Below, piece after piece: positions 22,009-28,974 of a stretch of 35,697 bases of DNA. Numbering within the stretch: position 1 is the first letter of the stretch; each line of letters begins with the position of its first letter. The notes under the pieces are model-generated. The model saw only the letters and a list, made by a program, of their open reading frames with translations, made no database searches and was not told the DNA's origin. Source of the DNA: Olsenella sp. KH3B4 (GTDB taxonomy: Bacteria > Actinomycetota > Coriobacteriia > Coriobacteriales > Atopobiaceae); assembly GCA_900111695.1 (NCBI GenBank), contig FOHD01000014.1, positions 1 to 35,697 on the forward strand, written 5' to 3'. The translations under genes were made by a program, and so were the position numbers.

Positions 22009-23166
22009 ATGCGCCAGATAAAGCTTGGAGCAGACAAGATGTACTTCGGCGAAGGGGCTGTTAATGCGCTAGCTGATTTGCCCGCAGAGCAGAAACGCGC
22101 CTACATTGTCATGAGCGGGACCATCCAGGAGGAGCTTGGCCAACTGAAGGTGGTGACTGACGTACTGGAATCCGCTGGGTTTTCTTGGAAGTCGAACACA
22201 AACGTTGAGCCTGAGCCTTGCTGGGAATCGGTGCGTCGTGGCGTTGAGGAAATGCGCGAATTCGAGCCAGACTGGGTAATTGGCTTCGGTGGCGGGTCCG
22301 CGATGGATGCCGCGAAGGCAATGTGGGTCTTTTACGAAAACCCCGAATACAAGACCCTCGAGGAAGTAATGCCTCCCGCGCCACTGGTACTTCGCAAGAA
22401 AGCCCGCGTCTGCTGCATAACCACGAGTGCCGGCACTGGGTCTGAGTGCACAAGGGCAGCTCTCATTAAGGATCCCGTTCAGAAGAAAAAGTACTCGGTG
22501 CGCGAGTACACAGGCAAGTTGATTCCTGATGTGGCTATTCTCGATCCCGTTTTTTCGGTTACCATGCCTCGCCGCGGTACTGTAGGGTGCGGAATGGATG
22601 CCCTCACCCATGCAATTGAGTCATATGTGACCCCACTTGCCAATCCGTTCTCTGATGCGCAAGCGATTGGGGCATGGGTTTACGGCTATCGGGCTCTTCC
22701 GATTTGTGCAGCCGAGCCCGACAACCTTGAGGCACGGGGTGATATGCTCGCGGCTTCCTGTCTGGCGGGGATTTCTTTTTCAAACTGCGCACTTGGCATC
22801 TGTCATGGGGTGGCCCATACGTTTGGTGCGTCATACGGGATTCCTCATGGTCTCGCAAATGCTGTCGTGCTCCCGTATTCCATCTCGTTCAATGCGGCAC
22901 ATGACGCTCGTGCTCGAGAGCGGTACGAGGAGCTTGCGGGCTTTGTTGGCAGAAGCGATTTGGAGCAGACCATCATCGATCTGAGAAAGAGGCTCGACGT
23001 CCCCAAGACCATGAGAGAGCTTGTCCCCGACGAGGAGGCTTTCAGGAGCGACTTCGATACCCTAGTTCAGAAAGTGCTGACTGATGTTGCAACGCCGGCA
23101 AACCCGGTAGAAATTAACGCTGATTATGCGAATGAGATGCTGAGACGGGTTTACTACGGCGAATAG
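22009..23166 (+). CDS. Iron-containing (type III) alcohol dehydrogenase, canonical site
   Basis: A 385-residue Fe-ADH. Landmarks are FGGGSAMDAAKAMW, ITTSAGTGSECTRAALI, GMDALTHAIESYVT (Asp197, His201) and ICHGVAHTFGASYGIPHGLANAV (His266, His270, His280), the complete metal-site set. It resembles the copy at 11577-12728 in overall plan, but the two differ through much of their length, so they are not a recent duplication. In fucose-type pathways FucO reduces the lactaldehyde made by FucA, and here the enzyme follows a FucA-like aldolase, suggesting reduction of the short aldehyde product. An ATG at 21970 is in frame, but AGGAGAGG directly precedes ATG 22009. Confidence 0.92.
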   Translation: MRQIKLGADKMYFGEGAVNALADLPAEQKRAYIVMSGTIQEELGQLKVVTDVLESAGFSWKSNTNVEPEPCWESVRRGVEEMREFEPDWVIGFGGGSAMDAAKAMWVFYENPEYKTLEEVMPPAPLVLRKKARVCCITTSAGTGSECTRAALIKDPVQKKKYSVREYTGKLIPDVAILDPVFSVTMPRRGTVGCGMDALTHAIESYVTPLANPFSDAQAIGAWVYGYRALPICAAEPDNLEARGDMLAASCLAGISFSNCALGICHGVAHTFGASYGIPHGLANAVVLPYSISFNAAHDARARERYEELAGFVGRSDLEQTIIDLRKRLDVPKTMRELVPDEEAFRSDFDTLVQKVLTDVATPANPVEINADYANEMLRRVYYGE

Positions 23167-23212
23167 AAGAAGCGGCGCCCGCTAAACATGAATTCATAAT
23201 AAGGAGAGAGTC

Positions 23213-24412
23213 ATGAAGATAACGAGCGTGGACATCATCCGAACCTTCAAGGAGCCGTCCGTGCCAGCGGAAGTTGCGGTGGGCAACGTGCCTTGGCATC
23301 CCGTCTTCGTGCGAATCAATACTGACGAAGGCATTTCTGGTCTTGGCGAAGTTGGCGTTGCATATGGAAACGCCCAGACTGCCGGTTTTGGTATGGCAGT
23401 GGACTTCGCAAAGTGCATCGTTGGCCTTAACCCCATGAACAACGAGCAAATATGGGATAGGCTCCACCGGCTCACGTTCTGGGGTATGGGTAACGGCGGC
23501 GTCATCATGGCGGGCATCTCGGGAATAGACATTGCGCTCTGGGATATTAGAGGCAAGGCCCTCGGCGTTCCTGTCTACCAGTTGTTGGGAGGCAAGACAA
23601 ACACTAAGCTTCGTGCATACGCCTCGCAACTTCAGTTTGACTGGGGGAAGGTATCCAAGTCTCTTGCCAGGCCAGAAGAGTATGCGGAGGCAATGCAGAA
23701 AGCAATGGCTGATGGCTTTGATTGCGTGAAAGTCGACCCCGTCGGGTTCGATAAGAACGGCGTGTGGATGGGCCGTTCAAGCAGGGGCATCCTCCAGCGC
23801 GATCAGATGGACTTGGCAGTCAGGCGTGTTGAGGCGATGCGCGAAGTCGGGCCTGATGTGGATATCATCATCGAATTGCACGCTCTCACGGATGCCACTA
23901 CGTCTGTTCAGCTGGGAAGGGAGCTTGAAAAGCTCGGCTGCTTCTATTACGAGGAGCCAACTCAACCGTTGAATCCCAAGCTTTTCCGTGAGATTCACGA
24001 TAAGGTTAGCATCCCGATTGCTACAGGCGAGAGGGTCTACACGCGTTGGGGTTACAGGCCATTTTTCGAGGATCATTCGATTAATATCATTCAACCCGAT
24101 CTCTGCAATGTCGGGGGCATCACCGAGGGCAAGAAGATTTGCGACTATGCTCACGTCTATGACATCGGTGTTCAAGTCCATTGTTGTGGCGGACCTGTCT
24201 CTGCAAGTGCTGCCCTTCAGCTTGAAGCCGTCATTCCCAACTTCGTGATTCACGAGCTCCATGCATCGGCTCTGATTGAAGACAACATCCGGCTATGCAA
24301 GAACGACTACGTTGCAAAGGGTGGGTACTTTGAGGTGCCCGAGGAGCCGGGAATCGGCCAGGAACTCACGGACTATGCACTGTCGAACGCGGATGTAGTA
24401 ACCGTCAAATAG
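23213..24412 (+). CDS. Enolase-superfamily sugar-acid dehydratase (mandelate racemase/galactonate dehydratase-like)
   Basis: A 399-residue protein with the N-terminal capping domain and a modified TIM barrel. Barrel landmarks are CVKVDPVGFD on the second strand, metal ligands in IIELHALTD, FYYEEPTQPL and ATGERVYTRWGYRPFF, then IIQPDLCNVGGITEGKKI, and the last catalytic strand VQVHCCGGPVSASAAL. The GERVYTRWG and QPDLxNxGGITE patterns match the D-galactonate/mannonate dehydratase group, which removes water from aldonic acids to give 2-keto-3-deoxy acids. ELHAL replaces the DxHGR of galactonate dehydratase and HCCGG the usual HN/GP pattern, so the true substrate may be different. AAGGAGAGAG precedes the ATG. 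It is the last gene of the operon. Confidence 0.88.
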   Translation: MKITSVDIIRTFKEPSVPAEVAVGNVPWHPVFVRINTDEGISGLGEVGVAYGNAQTAGFGMAVDFAKCIVGLNPMNNEQIWDRLHRLTFWGMGNGGVIMAGISGIDIALWDIRGKALGVPVYQLLGGKTNTKLRAYASQLQFDWGKVSKSLARPEEYAEAMQKAMADGFDCVKVDPVGFDKNGVWMGRSSRGILQRDQMDLAVRRVEAMREVGPDVDIIIELHALTDATTSVQLGRELEKLGCFYYEEPTQPLNPKLFREIHDKVSIPIATGERVYTRWGYRPFFEDHSINIIQPDLCNVGGITEGKKICDYAHVYDIGVQVHCCGGPVSASAALQLEAVIPNFVIHELHASALIEDNIRLCKNDYVAKGGYFEVPEEPGIGQELTDYALSNADVVTVK

Positions 24413-24434
24413 TTCAATTGTTATGACGTGTTTG

Positions 24435-24471
24435 GGCCGAGCGATGGAGACGAGTGCGTCGCTCGGCCTTT
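24435..24471 (+). terminator. Rho-independent terminator of the PTS operon
   Basis: GGCCGAGCGA (24435-24444) pairs with TCGCTCGGCC (24459-24468), followed by TTTGT. The 10-bp GC-rich stem, short T tract and position 22 bp after the last stop support termination. Confidence 0.72.
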
Positions 24472-24589
24472 GTAGATTCCCTCAGCGCATCAAAAGAAGA
24501 TGAGCGTTCACGTCCGGCTGAGAATCTCTCCCTCTGATTGGCATCCTTCTCCAACGTTGCTGGCGTTCTGTGCAGTGTGCCTCTCCCCA

Positions 24590-25231
24590 TCAATACGCGT
24601 ACGGGCTGAAGTCGCTCAGGAGCGCCTGGCCGCTGCCGGCATCGCTCGGCAGGACCAGACTTCCGTCCATGCCGCTCGTCACGAGCACGTGGTTCTCGAA
24701 TGACCTTCCGTCGGTGCCGTGGATGGAGACGGCGAAGTTGGGGTTGAACTCCCCCGCACTCGCCTGGATCAGCACCGGCTCGCCGGTGTCGGACGCGTAG
24801 AGGGTGTCCCCGGCCTTCTCGGACCACTGCCCGTCGTCGGTGGTGGAGTAGAGCCACTGGCATATGCTCACCGAGTCGCCGGCATGGGCCGGGACAATGC
24901 AGTAGATGTCGCCTCCTTCGGTGACGACCCTTGCCGCAACTTCTGCCGTGAAGGGATGCTTGGTGGGCAGGGGAGTGCCGTCTTGGTAGGTGACGGAGGA
25001 GAGCCACGACGAGAAGCCGTCGGACGTGATGTCCCTGTCGTACATCCCCAGGTGTCACACGGCGCCGTCGGAGGCGATCTCCTTACGGACCGACGCGAGG
25101 TCGGCCGTCTCGTCTGGCTGGGAGGCCGGGGAGGTTGGGGCGCTTGCCCCGGCGCAGCCCGTGGCGAGCGCAGCGGCGACGGCGCTGTTCCCCCCCAGCG
25201 CGTCGTTAGGCTTCCTGACCAGAGATTGCAC
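24590..25231 (-). pseudogene. Broken lipoprotein gene with an in-frame TGA
   Basis: Read on the - strand from a possible GTG at 25229-25231, the frame encodes a hydrophobic Ala-rich stretch, a lipobox-like ALATGC and a Ser/Pro linker (GASAPTSPASQPDETADLAS). It stops at TGA (25055-25057), then continues in the same frame from MYDRDITSDGFSSW to the stop at 24590-24592 with coherent secreted-protein composition (VVTEGGDIYCIVPAHAGDSV, GRSFENHVLVTSGMDGSLVL). The downstream part alone (ATG at 25043-25045, 151 residues) could be annotated as a hypothetical protein. It has no signal peptide of its own, so decay or a single-base change is the simpler view. No ribosome site precedes the GTG, so the 5' end may be lost. 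Function unknown. Confidence 0.6.
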
Positions 25232-25773
25232 CGTTAGGGCTCAGCAAGTCAAGGGGCGGCTGAGGTATAGAGGCGCAATTACGCAAGACACTGCGCGCGA
25301 CGGTAGCCCTGGGGGCTCGTGCGACTTCCGAGGTCCGAATTACGTGCAAAACCGAGGTTGTGTGTAAGTGCGGCACCCGTCCCCGGGGCGGCATGGGCCC
25401 GAGGGGATGCGCGTCCCTGCTCGTCCGGGCCCGGCAACTGGGAGGACGTCGGTCACGTGGCCCCTGTGAGTCCGCGGACGGCGGTCGCGGAGGCTGGACG
25501 CCGCCTCCGGCGAGGATAATAACCCACACAACCTGACTTCTGTACGTAGAAACGGGGGCTCTGGTTGCGCGCGGCGCCCGCAGCGGGCAACTCGGGCGCT
25601 TCTTGCTGCCGTCTTTGATTGCGTGCCCGCGTTCTTTGGGGCCACCGTTGTCCAATCCCTAGGGGACGTATGGGACTCCGCTCGCCTGATGCCCTAATTA
25701 ATGTCGCGTGCTTGTGCCAAAGTGTGGACAAGGTTTCCAAAAGGTTCTGGCTTGTCCCGTGAAGGGGGTCAGC
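25232..25773. other. 542-bp gap upstream of cas3
   Basis: No gene is convincing; the open frames on both strands are low-complexity products of the GC-rich stretch at 25365-25520. The gap contains the inverted-repeat element at 25341-25547. After it, about 25640-25773 should carry the cas3 promoter. A TAATTAAT near 25695 could serve as a -10 region, but no good -35 was found. GAAGGGGG at 25761-25768 is the cas3 ribosome site. No CRISPR-type repeat was seen here. Confidence 0.4.
25341..25547. repeat. ~207-bp element with 24-bp imperfect inverted repeats (MITE-like)
   Basis: TACGTGCAAAACCGAGGTTG plus TGTG (25341-25364) is matched in inverse orientation at 25524-25547; 19 of 24 positions agree, including the 10-bp core AGGTTGTGTG. 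The interior is markedly GC-rich and has no transposase. This could be a small non-autonomous insertion or the remains of a larger one between the broken lipoprotein gene and cas3. No target duplication was identified. Confidence 0.5.
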
Positions 25774-28700
25774 ATGGAAGCGGATGCAAATTGTGGCGCG
25801 TCGCTCTCCAACCAGGCGCGCTCGCTTTGGGGGAAGTCGGACTATGGAGTGGGGGAGAGCTGGCTGCCACTCTATGTCCACATGGCGGATTCCGCAGGAG
25901 TTGCATCGCGGTTGTGGAGCAGCTGGGTGCCACGCTCTACCAGGGAAATCGTTGCACGGGCTCTTGATGGAGACGAGAAGCTTGCACAGTCGCTTTTCGT
26001 GTTCCTTGCTGCAGTCCACGATATAGGGAAGGCCACGCCTGCCTTCCAGATCAAGGGGTTGTCGTTCAGACAAGGCGGAGAAGGCGGTATTCTGTGGAAG
26101 CCAGAACATGCTGGGCTGGTCATTCGGCATGACCTCTCTGGCAGGCCCTGCCCAACACATCCAATTGCTGGTGAAGTGTTGCTTGCTGAGTACCTCAAGG
26201 GACACTGCTTTGCTGGGGACGACAAAACAAGGAGCGCAAAAAGAGAAACAATAAGGCGGACATCTGCTATTTCAAGCATTGTTGGTGCACACCACGGGAG
26301 ATTTCCTACCGTGAAACGCCTCAAAGACGCAGCCGATGATAGCGTAGCCCTCGGACATGCGGGCGAGGGCTCTGCAGATTGGATTCGCATCCAAGATGAG
26401 CTAATCTCGTATGCCCTTCAACTGGCGGGGCTCTCTAAAAACGATGTGCCTCGTTTCGCACATCATCATCTTACCGTTGCCACCGAGAGTATTCTCACCG
26501 GCTTGGTTATCATGACCGACTGGATTGCGAGCGACCAAGATATCTTCCCACTCATTCCCCTGTTTGGAGAAGATGGCTGCAGTAGCATCGATCTTGAGGC
26601 TCGGTGCACCAAAGCATGGGACGCCGCTGCCATTCTTCAGGCGTGGTCGGAGTCACGACCGGACGTTCTGCCCTTTGACCAGTTCTTTGCAGAGAGGTTT
26701 GCGCTTCCGAAGGCTGCCAAACCTCGGCCAGTTCAAGTGGCGGCCGCTCGTGCTGCTTGGGAACTAGATGAGCCTGGCATCATGGTGATAGAAGCCCCCA
26801 TGGGGGAGGGCAAGACCGAAGCAGCCCTTACCGCGGGAGAGCTCCTTGCATGGCGATATGGCTTGAGCGGGGTGTGCGTAGCGCTCCCCACCATGGCCAC
26901 TACAGACGCAATGTTCGACCGCGTGGAATCCTGGCTCGAGCGCCTTCCGCATGAGGGTTCTAGCCCAGACAAAGATATCTATCTCGCACACGGCAAGGCC
27001 CAGCTTAACGAGCAGTTCCAGGGCCTCGTCCGCCGCTCTCGCCAAACGTCTCGTTTTGATGTGGGCATTGATATGGCCGATGAGAATGGCCGCTCAAAGG
27101 CAGATGACGTCGTGGTCTCTGATTGGATGTTTGGCCGCAAACGCGGGATGCTTGCGAACTTTGTCGTCTGTACCGTCGACCAGGTTCTTATGGGCGCCTT
27201 GAACATGAAGCATCTCTCGCTAAGGCAATTAGCCCTGGCCAACAAGGTCGTCATCATCGACGAGTGCCATGCCTATGATCTCTATATGCGGCAGTATCTT
27301 AACGTTCTTCTCCAGTGGCTTGGCTACTGGCACGTCCCGGTTATTCTGCTTTCTGCAACGCTGCCAATAAGCCAACGCAACGAGATGGTTGGCAAGTACC
27401 TTGAAGGGCGGCGGCTTTCGGTAGCCCCGACTGACGAGATCCAGTCCAAAGACGAGCAGGACGCTTTACTTCTCTCAGGCGAGGCTGCGGATGCATACCC
27501 CCTTGTCACGTACTCGGATGGAGACACTGCAAGAAGCATAGAGACCAAGCCGTCTGGTCGTGAAGTTAGCGTAGATGTGTCCGTTATCGACGACGATGTT
27601 GAAGCGCTTGCAGACCTCCTTGCAGACCGTCTTTCTGACGGTGGCTGTGCAGGCGTGATATGTGACACCGTAGGTCGCGCCCAAGAGGTGGAACGTGCGC
27701 TCGATGCCCGCTTTGGCGTCGAAGCAGTCTTGCTCGACCACTCTCGGTTCATTGACATTGACCGCATGGAGAACGAAAAGAAGCTAAGAGAGATGCTTGG
27801 CCGCCAGGCGACCGCCGGAAATGGAGGGCGACCAAGGCTTTTGATTGTTGTGGGTACGCAAGTGCTTGAACAATCGCTGGATATTGACTTTGACCTTCTG
27901 GTAACTGATATGGCGCCAGTCGACCTGGTGCTGCAGAGGCTCGGAAGGACGCATCGACACCATCGCGGAGCGGACGAATGCGACAGACCAGCATTGCTGC
28001 GAACTGCTACGTGCTATGTGCGAGGAGTTGTTTCATTTGGGGATGAGGGCCCCGAGTTTGCCAAAGGGCTCACACGCGTGTACGACAAGGCAACCCTTAC
28101 GGAGTCTCTTGCTGTCCTTGGACTTGATGCAATGGACAGCAAGGCGTCTATTGAGCTCCCGCACGACATTCCCCGGCTCGTAAGGACTGCCTATTCGGAC
28201 GATGTCCAAAATGCCATTCCGGATGCCTGGTCGGAAGGATATGCATCCCAGAGAGCAGCTAGAGACGAGAAGTTTGTCTCTAAGGTTCACAGGGCCCAAA
28301 CATGTCTTCTAGTGGAGCTGCCGTACGCAATACAAAGTAAGTGGTCGCTTGTTGACCTGGGCGAGCGGACCGAGGCGGTTGCCGAAGATTCGCGGGACGA
28401 AGACCGCGGCCAGCGGGCGGTTCGTGACACGCAGGAGACGGTCGAGGTGCTTCTTGTTCGAAAAGGGTCTGATGGCGGTATTTCGCTACTGCCGTGGATT
28501 GGCGGCAAAGGGGTCGAGAGGGGAGAAGGGCTGCCTACAGATCTTGAACCAAACAGGGGGCAGTCCCTCCTGCTGGCCCAGAGCGCGGTAAGGCTTCCGC
28601 TTTCCGTTTGCCCTCTGTCGCAGATAGATGCCTGCATCAAGGAGCTTGAGAACGGGTGCGGCGTGTACGTGCGGTGCTGGCAGGAGTCACCTTGGCTTGC

Positions 28701-28839
28701 AGGAAGGTTGCTGCTGCCCATGGACGAAGTCGATCCGGGTGTCTTTGAGACGGAACTTCTCGGCAAGCGACTGCGATATACCCGTCGGGAGGGATTCTCG
28801 ACCGTTGGCGTATATACATCCCATACATTTTCTAGTTGA
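25774..28839 (+). CDS. cas3: Cas3, type I-E HD nuclease-helicase
   Basis: A 1021-residue effector nuclease recruited to DNA opened by Cascade. The HD nuclease domain comes first: H36 in PLYVHMADS, VHDIGKATPAFQIK (His82, Asp83) and GAHHGRF at 171-177. The superfamily 2 helicase follows: Walker A APMGEGKTEAA (341-351), DECHAYD (496-502), LLSATLP (525-531) and motif VI QRLGRTHRH (721-729). A C-terminal accessory domain completes it, as expected for type I-E. The frame stays open to a GTG at 25708, but ATG 25774 has GAAGGGGG five bases upstream and gives the usual N-terminus. The last codons overlap a proposed Cascade target site and the extended -10 promoter of the next operon, so cas3 and the Cascade genes are probably transcribed separately. 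Confidence 0.96.
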   Translation: MEADANCGASLSNQARSLWGKSDYGVGESWLPLYVHMADSAGVASRLWSSWVPRSTREIVARALDGDEKLAQSLFVFLAAVHDIGKATPAFQIKGLSFRQGGEGGILWKPEHAGLVIRHDLSGRPCPTHPIAGEVLLAEYLKGHCFAGDDKTRSAKRETIRRTSAISSIVGAHHGRFPTVKRLKDAADDSVALGHAGEGSADWIRIQDELISYALQLAGLSKNDVPRFAHHHLTVATESILTGLVIMTDWIASDQDIFPLIPLFGEDGCSSIDLEARCTKAWDAAAILQAWSESRPDVLPFDQFFAERFALPKAAKPRPVQVAAARAAWELDEPGIMVIEAPMGEGKTEAALTAGELLAWRYGLSGVCVALPTMATTDAMFDRVESWLERLPHEGSSPDKDIYLAHGKAQLNEQFQGLVRRSRQTSRFDVGIDMADENGRSKADDVVVSDWMFGRKRGMLANFVVCTVDQVLMGALNMKHLSLRQLALANKVVIIDECHAYDLYMRQYLNVLLQWLGYWHVPVILLSATLPISQRNEMVGKYLEGRRLSVAPTDEIQSKDEQDALLLSGEAADAYPLVTYSDGDTARSIETKPSGREVSVDVSVIDDDVEALADLLADRLSDGGCAGVICDTVGRAQEVERALDARFGVEAVLLDHSRFIDIDRMENEKKLREMLGRQATAGNGGRPRLLIVVGTQVLEQSLDIDFDLLVTDMAPVDLVLQRLGRTHRHHRGADECDRPALLRTATCYVRGVVSFGDEGPEFAKGLTRVYDKATLTESLAVLGLDAMDSKASIELPHDIPRLVRTAYSDDVQNAIPDAWSEGYASQRAARDEKFVSKVHRAQTCLLVELPYAIQSKWSLVDLGERTEAVAEDSRDEDRGQRAVRDTQETVEVLLVRKGSDGGISLLPWIGGKGVERGEGLPTDLEPNRGQSLLLAQSAVRLPLSVCPLSQIDACIKELENGCGVYVRCWQESPWLAGRLLLPMDEVDPGVFETELLGKRLRYTRREGFSTVGVYTSHTFSS
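28815..28834 (-). promoter_or_regulatory. Predicted target site for the crRNA-like guide
   Basis: On the - strand this reads TAGAAAATGTATGGGATGTA. It matches the 20-nt guide at 28892-28911 at 15 positions. Positions 1-5, 7-9, 11, 13-17 and 19 agree; 6, 10, 12, 18 and 20 differ. In type I-E Cascade every sixth guide base is flipped out and not read, so 6, 12 and 18 should cost nothing, and the seed is fully matched. The three bases 5' of the protospacer are AAC, a possible PAM. Cascade bound here would cover the region just upstream of the -10 at 28837-28845. The match is seen; repression is inferred. Confidence 0.6.
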
Positions 28840-28845
28840 TATATT
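28837..28845 (+). promoter_or_regulatory. Extended -10 promoter for the crRNA-like RNA and Cascade operon
   Basis: TGATATATT fits an extended -10 (TGn followed by TATATT). Its TGA is also the cas3 stop codon. Transcription would begin near 28852, about 11 bases before the first degenerate repeat. No good -35 is present, as is common with extended -10 promoters. Confidence 0.5.
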
Positions 28846-28862
28846 CTTGTCATTGAAGTTCC

Positions 28863-28940
28863 CAGTTCCCCATATGCATGGGGATGATCCCTAGAACATG
28901 GAGGGGATTTCGTGCTCCCCGCGAATGCGGGGCTTGTGTG
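28863..28940 (+). ncRNA. crRNA-like mini-unit: degenerate repeat, 20-nt guide, degenerate repeat
   Basis: The first degenerate repeat (28863-28891) differs from the array repeat at ten positions. It keeps a 6-bp hairpin (CCCCAT/ATGGGG in place of CCCCGC/GCGGGG, two compensatory pairs) and the exact 8-nt handle ATGATCCC. The guide is TAGAACATGGAGGGGATTTC (28892-28911), 13 nt shorter than array spacers. The second degenerate repeat (28912-28940) matches the array repeat at 20 of its first 21 bases, with one loop change, but its last eight bases are CTTGTGTG instead of the handle. Cas6e cleavage of both would give one normal-looking short crRNA: handle, guide, hairpin. This asymmetric conservation is what selection for a single functional crRNA would leave. 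It resembles CreA/CreR RNAs known beside other cas operons. Confidence 0.75.
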
Positions 28941-28974
28941 CAAAGGGCGGCGTGACTTTCGGAAAGGAGGAGTA

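Noticed and set aside
25546..25565. A second partial match of the mini-guide upstream of cas3 (begins TAGAA on the + strand)
   Set aside because: Only the first five bases and a few scattered positions agree, positions 7 and 8 mismatch and the flank is ACG. This is the level expected by chance.
25206..25655. Arg/Pro-rich open frames in the gap before cas3
   Set aside because: Low-complexity translations of GC-rich DNA crossing the inverted-repeat element; no ribosome site or domain.
28840..28974. A CreT-like toxin gene beside the crRNA-like unit
   Set aside because: After the second degenerate repeat only about 34 bp remain before cas8e and no small open frame with a ribosome site was found.
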